A DNA stretch of 20,524 nucleotides, taken from Pseudomonadota bacterium. GTDB taxonomy: Bacteria > Pseudomonadota > Gammaproteobacteria > UBA1113. The notes under the pieces were generated by a model that had not been told where the DNA came from, searched no databases, and saw nothing but the letters and a program-made list of their open reading frames with translations. The DNA is taken from contig JAJXVQ010000009.1 in assembly GCA_021782065.1 (NCBI GenBank), forward strand, positions 1-20,524. Direction: 5' to 3'. How positions within the stretch are numbered: position 1 is the first letter of the stretch; every line of letters begins with the position of its first letter. Shown piece by piece: positions 15,599 through 20,524 of the stretch. A program made the position numbers and the translations under genes.

Positions 15599-17953
15599 GT
15601 GGCTGCAAAAAAAGGACGTAAAAAGGAAGAATCTAAAAAGGCTGGGCGTAAAAAAGAGGAGTCGTCTAAAGCACCTTTACCTCAGGAATTGCTACACCGT
15701 CTGCGCGAAGGCCTCCTTATATTAACCGTTGCCTTTGCCTTATATGTTTTATTAGCCCTTGTTACTTATCACCACAGCGATCCGGGTTGGTCGCGTACAG
15801 GCAGCACGCACGATATTGCCAATGCAGGTGGACGTGTAGGGGCTTATTTATCCGATATCTTATTTTCCTTCGTTGGTTATTGGGCCTATTGTTTGCCCGC
15901 CATGATAGCCGCCGCCGCTTGGTTCAATATTAAAGACAAAGCGGTCATCTTAGACGAAGCCAGTTGGCATTTGTTTAGCAGCAAATGGATGGGTTTTTGT
16001 TTAATTGTGGCCGCGGGCAGCGCTTTATTAAATTTATGGGACACACATCGTGCTGCTAATTTCCCTGCTCCTCCCGGCGGTATTTTAGGCAGTGCTTTCT
16101 CAGGTTTATTGACCTCTTATTTTAATGGCTTTGGGGCCAGCGTCATTTTATTAGCCTTATTCTTTATAGGAGTTACTTTTTTTACCGGCTTAATTTGGCG
16201 GCAATTTCTGCATTACTGTAGTGTTAAATTGCTGGCTTGCTTTAAGGCGTTTAGATTAGGTTTAGCTCGATATTGGCAAGCTCTGAGAGCACCTAGGGAA
16301 GAAGAGCTGGAACCTATTATTGAAAAACCCAAGCCTATCAAAATTGAAAAGTCAGTGATTGCAGAAACTAAAGCTGAAGTACCACCTGTGCGTATTGAAG
16401 TACCTAAGGTGCCGGCTATAACTCCTTCACCTAAAGCGCCTAAAATAACGGGTGCTAAGGGTTTGGTCGATGGTTTGCCGTCTTTAGAATTATTAGAACA
16501 GCCCGAGTCCAAACAAGCTATGCCGTTTTCTCGTCAGGCTTTGGAAGAAAAATCGCGCGAAGTTGAACGTCATTTAGCCGATTTTGGTGTCACAGTACAA
16601 GTAGAAGGCGTGCATCCAGGGCCAGTGGTCACTCGTTATGAATTGAGTTTAGCTCCTGGGGTTAAAGTCAATAAAATTACCGGGCTTTCTAAAGATTTGG
16701 CGCGGGCTTTATCTGTCATTAGTGTGCGTGTGGTAGAAGTAATTCCGGGCAAGTCCTTTATAGGCTTAGAATTACCGAATGATATACGCGAAACAGTGCG
16801 TTTACGTGAGGTTTTAGAATCCAAACAATATCAACAATTGAAATCGCCTTTGAGCATGGCTTTAGGTAAGGACATTGCTGGTTTGCCGATTATTGTCGAT
16901 TTAGCCAAGATGCCGCATTTATTAGTAGCGGGTACGACGGGTGCGGGTAAATCGGTGGGTTTAAATGCAATGATTCTAAGCTTATTGTATAAAGCCAAAC
17001 CTGACGAAGTGCGTATCATCATGGTTGATCCTAAAATGTTGGAGTTATCGGTGTATGAAGGCATTCCGCATTTATTAACACCGGTGGTAACCGATATGCG
17101 CGAAGCAGCCAATGCCCTGAAATGGTGTGTGACAGAGATGGATAAACGTTATGCGCTGATGGCATCTTTAGGCGTGCGTAACTTGGCGGGTTATAATCAA
17201 AAAATCAAGGAAGCGATTAACGAGGGCAAACCTCTAGTGAATATGGTACAACCAGAATTCCCAGATGGTTCGCGCGATCCTCTAGCGCCTTTACCCTCAG
17301 TGGTAGTGATCGTGGATGAATTTGCCGACATGATGTTGGTAGTAGGTAAGAAAGTAGAACAGCTGATTGCCCGTATCGCGCAAAAGGCACGAGCGGCGGG
17401 AATACATTTAATTTTGGCAACACAAAGACCGTCGGTAGATGTGATCACCGGTTTGATTAAAGCCAATATTCCTACACGATTGAGTTTCCAAGTATCTTCG
17501 CGCATCGATTCACGCACGGTATTGGATCAACAAGGCGCGGAGCAATTATTAGGGCATGGTGATATGCTGTATTTACCCCCTGGGACCGGGGTGCCTATGC
17601 GTGTACATGGCGCGTATGTAGCCGATGAAGAAGTCCATAATGTAGTTAGCGAATTACGCCGCGCTTATGGCGAACCGCAATACTTGGTTGAAGTGTTAGA
17701 ATCGGATGACGATGGTGGCGAAGGCGGTGGTGCGAGTGCTCAATCTACGGGCGAAGCCGATCCGCTATACGATGAAGTGGTTAACTTAGTGATTGACAGC
17801 GGTAGGGTATCAATCTCATCCATACAACGACGTTTCAAAATAGGCTTTAACCGTGCCGCGCGTTTAGTTGAAGACATGGAAGCTGCTGGTGTGGTCAGCA
17901 GACCAGGCTCTAATGGCGGCCGTGAAGTTTTGGTACAAAGTTCAGTGGAATGA
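15599..17953 (+). CDS. ftsK: FtsK/SpoIIIE-type DNA translocase
   Basis: A 784-residue septal DNA pump that moves chromosome termini and assists XerCD dimer resolution. A Lys-rich N-terminus (2-24) is followed by about four or five membrane segments between residues 36 and 200, a short charged and Pro-containing linker (about 215-300), and the motor domain with Walker A GTTGAGKS (445-452) and Walker [13 protein letters not shown] (D573, E574). The C-terminal winged-helix gamma domain (about 722-780, [19 protein letters not shown] and [12 protein letters not shown]) should read KOPS sites. It is much shorter than E. coli FtsK (1329 residues) because of the short linker. The GTG start immediately follows the zipA stop (TAA GTG), implying coupled translation. 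In many Gammaproteobacteria ligA follows zipA instead. Confidence 0.95.
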   Translation: MAAKKGRKKEESKKAGRKKEESSKAPLPQELLHRLREGLLILTVAFALYVLLALVTYHHSDPGWSRTGSTHDIANAGGRVGAYLSDILFSFVGYWAYCLPAMIAAAAWFNIKDKAVILDEASWHLFSSKWMGFCLIVAAGSALLNLWDTHRAANFPAPPGGILGSAFSGLLTSYFNGFGASVILLALFFIGVTFFTGLIWRQFLHYCSVKLLACFKAFRLGLARYWQALRAPREEELEPIIEKPKPIKIEKSVIAETKAEVPPVRIEVPKVPAITPSPKAPKITGAKGLVDGLPSLELLEQPESKQAMPFSRQALEEKSREVERHLADFGVTVQVEGVHPGPVVTRYELSLAPGVKVNKITGLSKDLARALSVISVRVVEVIPGKSFIGLELPNDIRETVRLREVLESKQYQQLKSPLSMALGKDIAGLPIIVDLAKMPHLLVAGTTGAGKSVGLNAMILSLLYKAKPDEVRIIMVDPKMLELSVYEGIPHLLTPVVTDMREAANALKWCVTEMDKRYALMASLGVRNLAGYNQKIKEAINEGKPLVNMVQPEFPDGSRDPLAPLPSVVVIVDEFADMMLVVGKKVEQLIARIAQKARAAGIHLILATQRPSVDVITGLIKANIPTRLSFQVSSRIDSRTVLDQQGAEQLLGHGDMLYLPPGTGVPMRVHGAYVADEEVHNVVSELRRAYGEPQYLVEVLESDDDGGEGGGASAQSTGEADPLYDEVVNLVIDSGRVSISSIQRRFKIGFNRAARLVEDMEAAGVVSRPGSNGGREVLVQSSVE

Positions 17954-18352
17954 GCCTTTATCTTGATGTTTTGCCTTGGGCTGACTAGAATAAAGAGGTG
18001 ATGGGGCGGTGGGTGGTTGCTCCTACAAAACGAGCATCAGAACATTGCATCAATATTGAAAAGCAGATAGGTCTAACCACAATGCGCGAAAAATGCTCTC
18101 ATTTTAATCGATGGCTAACACGCCTAGAAGGTTTAAAAGCACTTTCTTGAAAAAGTTTTTATCACCACAATTTACTCAGTCTATCCTCCGGCAAAGATGC
18201 ATACCACTGTAGCACGAACAGTGCTCCTCAAACAGGGCTTACCTAGAGGGCTTCGAGCTGCATCGTTAGTACTGTATACATAATACCATTTTACATAAGA
18301 TAAAATAAAGTGTTAGACTACTTCCTTATATCGCTAAAGGGAACGTAACATC
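17954..18352. other. Intergenic region between ftsK and the MFS gene
   Basis: About 400 bases without a convincing gene. A 49-codon frame (18001-18150, beginning MGRWVVAPTKR and ending NRWLTRLEGLKALS) has AAAGAGG only two bases before its ATG. The RWVV and NRW..R.E spacing faintly recalls the tail of IS5-type transposases, but this is too weak to call. No clear rho-independent terminator for ftsK was seen. Confidence 0.4.
18290..18319 (+). promoter_or_regulatory. Possible promoter of the MFS transporter gene
   Basis: TTTACA (18290-18295), an 18-base spacer and TAGACT (18314-18319), in AT-rich DNA 34 bases before the ATG. The -35 matches consensus at five positions, the -10 at four. TATACA at 18275-18280 is an alternative -10, without a good -35. 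Confidence 0.3.
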
Positions 18353-19651
18353 ATGCAAATGAGTCAAGATGCTGTGGCTATCAGTGGTGCTAAGGCTAAA
18401 CCGAACTTCTATTCTCTAGTGGTTTGGCTTACAGGAACCCTATTTTATTTTTATGAATTTTTTATTCAAGTTGCACCCAATATTATGATGCCAGATTTAA
18501 CCCGGCATTTTGGTATTACCGCAGCGCAATTCGGCTTTTTAGCTACGGCATACTATGTAGGATATGCGATGATGCAAATCCCGGCGGGTACTTTGCTGGA
18601 TCGTTTTGGTGCCCGTAGGCTTATCGTGATTGCCACTTTAATCTGTGCCCTAGGCTCTTTTTTAACAGCCCATGCGCAGACCTGGGCATTGGTTGAATTG
18701 GCGCGTTTTGCCACCGGCATAGGTTCCGCTTTTGCGGCACTAGGTTCATTGGTATTGGCGGCAAACTGGTTTCCAACCAATCGTTTTGGTATATTGAGCG
18801 GTTTTGTGTTAACCATTGGTATGTTGGGTGCTGTGAGCGGCCAACATCCTCTGGCGGTGATGGTTGAAAGTATAGGCTGGCGTGAAAGTTTGGACGTTTT
18901 GACGGTGATAGGGCTAGTCTATGCCATCCTAACTTGGTTTGTGATTCAAGACCACAAAAATCCTATGAACCGACATAAGATTAACGCATCACAGTCGTTT
19001 AAAGAATTATTGTGCAACGTTGCTAAAATTATACGTCAACCACAGCCTTGGTTGCTGGCAATTTATGGCCTGCTGATGTTTACGCCTACACTCACCTTAG
19101 GGGCATCCTGGGGTGCGGGGTTTTTAATGGCAGCTTATCATTTGCCACTAACGAAGGCGGGCGCTATGATTTCGTTAATTTTTATAGGTTGGGCCATTGG
19201 CTGCCCCCTGTTTGGTTTTATATCGGATATGATACGTCTGCGTAAGCCGCCATTGTACATCGCTAGCGCAGGGGGCACCATCTGCCTCTTTATCATGATA
19301 TATGTGCACCTGCCTTCAACGTTTATGTTAGGCAGCTTGATGCTGTTCTTTGGTGTTTTTTCTGGCGCATTTCTATCTTCTTTTTCTATAGCTCGCGAAC
19401 TACAACCTACTAAAGCAACAGGTGCGGCATTGGGCTTTATGAATATGGCTCAAAGTTTGGGTGGAGCTGTATTGCCGCCGGTAGTGGGGACTATTTTGGA
19501 TTTACTATGGAAGGGTAATATACAAAACGGTGGTCGTATTTACCTATTAAATGATTATCAATATGCCTTATCGATTTTGCCGTTGGAAATGTTAACGGCT
19601 GGAGTCTTGCTGTATTTTATTAAAGAGACTCATTGCAAAGAAGCGCCGTAA
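18353..19651 (+). CDS. MFS transporter, Pht-like
   Basis: A 432-residue inner-membrane major facilitator protein with about 12 hydrophobic segments. The N-terminal part (FYFYEFFIQVAPNIMMPDL, then ITAAQFGFLATAYYVGYAMMQIP) and the signature motif GTLLDRFGARR (79-89) are classic for the family. The tyrosine-rich first helix, MQIP and LARFATGIGSAFAALG recall the Pht carriers that Legionella uses to take up amino acids and nucleosides in the phagosome, and related Coxiella proteins. Substrate is not predictable from sequence. AAGGGA lies about 10 bases before the ATG; a second ATG at 18359 would remove only two residues. Monocistronic, converging on the PepSY gene with a repeat element between them. 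Confidence 0.9.
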   Translation: MQMSQDAVAISGAKAKPNFYSLVVWLTGTLFYFYEFFIQVAPNIMMPDLTRHFGITAAQFGFLATAYYVGYAMMQIPAGTLLDRFGARRLIVIATLICALGSFLTAHAQTWALVELARFATGIGSAFAALGSLVLAANWFPTNRFGILSGFVLTIGMLGAVSGQHPLAVMVESIGWRESLDVLTVIGLVYAILTWFVIQDHKNPMNRHKINASQSFKELLCNVAKIIRQPQPWLLAIYGLLMFTPTLTLGASWGAGFLMAAYHLPLTKAGAMISLIFIGWAIGCPLFGFISDMIRLRKPPLYIASAGGTICLFIMIYVHLPSTFMLGSLMLFFGVFSGAFLSSFSIARELQPTKATGAALGFMNMAQSLGGAVLPPVVGTILDLLWKGNIQNGGRIYLLNDYQYALSILPLEMLTAGVLLYFIKETHCKEAP

Positions 19652-19666
19652 AATAAGAGAAAAACA

Positions 19667-19811
19667 TAACTACTCTCCCTATCCGCTCCTTGACGGTCGC
19701 GGCTTGGTTATAAACGACACACCTAGCCGCGACTGTGAGGCAGCGGGTGACTGAGGTAACTCTAATGCACCCAATATGTGTTTTTCTTCCTATAAGGCGC
19801 GAGTAGTTACC
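19667..19811. repeat. Dispersed intergenic repeat, copy C, with terminal inverted repeats
   Basis: The ends are TAACTACTC (left, from 19668) and GAGTAGTTA (right, 19801-19809), a perfect 9-bp inverted repeat. Inside, 19683-19704 pairs with 19725-19746 as an imperfect stem of about 22 bp around a TATAAACG-containing loop. The left stem and loop (19681-19710) are the inverted version of the core of copies A and B. The element fills the gap between the converging MFS and PepSY genes and could act as a bidirectional terminator; no T-run is present. Confidence 0.55.
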
Positions 19812-19812
19812 T

Positions 19813-20244
19813 TTAGTCTTTGGTTATTGCTCCTGTCATTGAATTCACTTCTAGCTTAACTTCCTTGTTATTTGCATCATAAGCTGTTACTTCATAGTAT
19901 TTATCGTCAAACTCTATTTGTTCGATACGGGAGTACCCAGCTCCGCGTAAGTTACGTGCTACCTGTAACATCGTTAAGTAGGGTTTCCCTTTGTTTTCAA
20001 TCGCCGGGATCACCATGCTTTTCGCATTAACATCGAGCTTTATTTTTTGCCCTTGTGATCCGTAAGCTTCGACTTCATATATTCCATCGTTATATTGAAT
20101 ATTTTGAATTTGGCTGTAACCCGCTTGATCTAAACGTTGCAAAACATCAACAACAGGCACTGGTGGAACTGTTTCGGCAGCAATAGCTATTGATGCTCCC
20201 ATTCCCAGAATTAAACTCAAGGTTAGAGGTAATAATTTTTTCAT
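19813..20244 (-). CDS. Periplasmic protein with two PepSY-like domains
   Basis: A 143-residue exported protein. A signal peptide (residues 1-22, MKKLLPLTLSLILG and an AIA-A cut site) precedes two tandem units of about 55-60 residues: LQRLDQAGYSQIQNIQYNDGIYEVEA..GQKIKLDVNA and ARNLRGAGYSRIEQIEFDDKYYEVTA..NKEVKLEVNSMTG. Each shows the PepSY pattern (helix with GY, strand, YEVxA, KLxV). PepSY modules often bind or inhibit proteases or act in periplasmic sensing, but no partner is evident here. AAGGAG is well placed before the ATG. The start codon lies in one arm of a 7-bp inverted repeat (20242-20274). Transcribed alone, opposite to the MFS gene. Confidence 0.8.
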   Translation of the reverse strand: MKKLLPLTLSLILGMGASIAIAAETVPPVPVVDVLQRLDQAGYSQIQNIQYNDGIYEVEAYGSQGQKIKLDVNAKSMVIPAIENKGKPYLTMLQVARNLRGAGYSRIEQIEFDDKYYEVTAYDANNKEVKLEVNSMTGAITKD

Positions 20245-20274
20245 GATGGTCTCCTTTATTTTTTTAACATCATG
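20242..20274 (-). promoter_or_regulatory. Hairpin enclosing the ribosome binding site and start codon of the PepSY gene
   Basis: In the mRNA, CATGATG (20268-20274) can pair with CATCATG (20242-20248), which contains the ATG. The 19-base loop contains AAGGAG. A 7-bp stem over the start codon could limit translation, for example in response to temperature or a bound protein. The stem is perfect, but its significance is unknown. Confidence 0.35.
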
Positions 20275-20524
20275 ATTAATGGTAGCACAAGCAAAATTGA
20301 ATTACTAATCTCTATAAGTGTTTTATCACCAAAAGTTTATAGGACTTTTCTGAATTGTTTATAAGTGTTGTGAGCTGTTGGCTTAGGTAAAATAAATTAG
20401 GAGTATAAATGTAGGTTGAAAATGTATTTTAACGCCATGTGCAACTTTTGCCTCATGGTGCCACTAACAAATCAAACTGCAATGGCTGATTACCAATCAT
20501 TTTATTCACAAAAACAGCGACTGT

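Noticed and set aside
18001..18150. 49-codon open frame beginning MGRWVVAPTKR
   Set aside because: It is short, its ribosome binding site is too close to the ATG, and there is only a faint resemblance to an IS5-type transposase tail. Described under the intergenic region instead.
18181..18260. Stretch between ftsK and the MFS gene checked as a possible tRNA or small RNA
   Set aside because: No cloverleaf, no T-loop consensus and no conserved ends could be drawn.
20422..20524. Open frame on the plus strand running off the window end (MYFNAMCNFCLM...)
   Set aside because: About 34 codons, no convincing ribosome binding site and no recognisable motif. It could be the start of a gene outside the window but cannot be supported.

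Overview
The window looks like chromosome from a gammaproteobacterium, most likely a host-associated member of the Legionellales/Coxiellales group. ZipA points to Gammaproteobacteria. An Smc-type condensin (rather than MukB), a DciA-type helicase loader near secA and a Pht-like MFS carrier are typical of the Legionella/Coxiella side. The lineage is inferred from gene content and not proven by a marker comparison.

Layout. 1-1.6 kb: an exported murein L,D-transpeptidase and a short-chain dehydrogenase. 1.7-2.7 kb: dciA on the minus strand, divergent from a small proteasome/HslV-like Ntn-hydrolase. 2.7-3.2 kb: a gene-free stretch with two foldback elements, the second forming the secA leader. 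3.2-7.1 kb: a tightly overlapping secA-mutT-S1/P1 nuclease operon. 7.1-7.75 kb: a decayed tail of an IS66 transposase on the minus strand and AT-rich spacer. 7.75-11.1 kb: a large, visibly AT-rich gene for a 1126-residue protein with a Lys-rich N-terminus, TPR/Sel1-like repeats, a second helical-repeat block and a C-terminal RAP-like domain. 11.2-18.0 kb: smc-zipA-ftsK, a chromosome segregation and division operon with a good sigma70 promoter. 18.35-19.65 kb: an MFS transporter. 19.8-20.2 kb: a periplasmic double-PepSY protein on the minus strand.

How it fits together. Housekeeping modules (Sec export, 8-oxo-dGTP clean-up, DNA loading, chromosome segregation, septum assembly) are interrupted by one accessory island, consisting of the IS66 scar and the RAP-domain protein. 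The RAP protein is the most unusual item: its architecture resembles eukaryotic organelle RNA-regulating proteins and it could be a nucleic-acid-binding regulator or a protein aimed at the host. The exported S1/P1 nuclease and the Pht-like transporter would suit nucleotide or nutrient scavenging in a vacuole, but that link is inference.

The intergenic DNA is rich in short palindromic repeats. At least two families recur inside this window, and two copies of one family sit between converging genes. No tRNA, rRNA or CRISPR array was seen.
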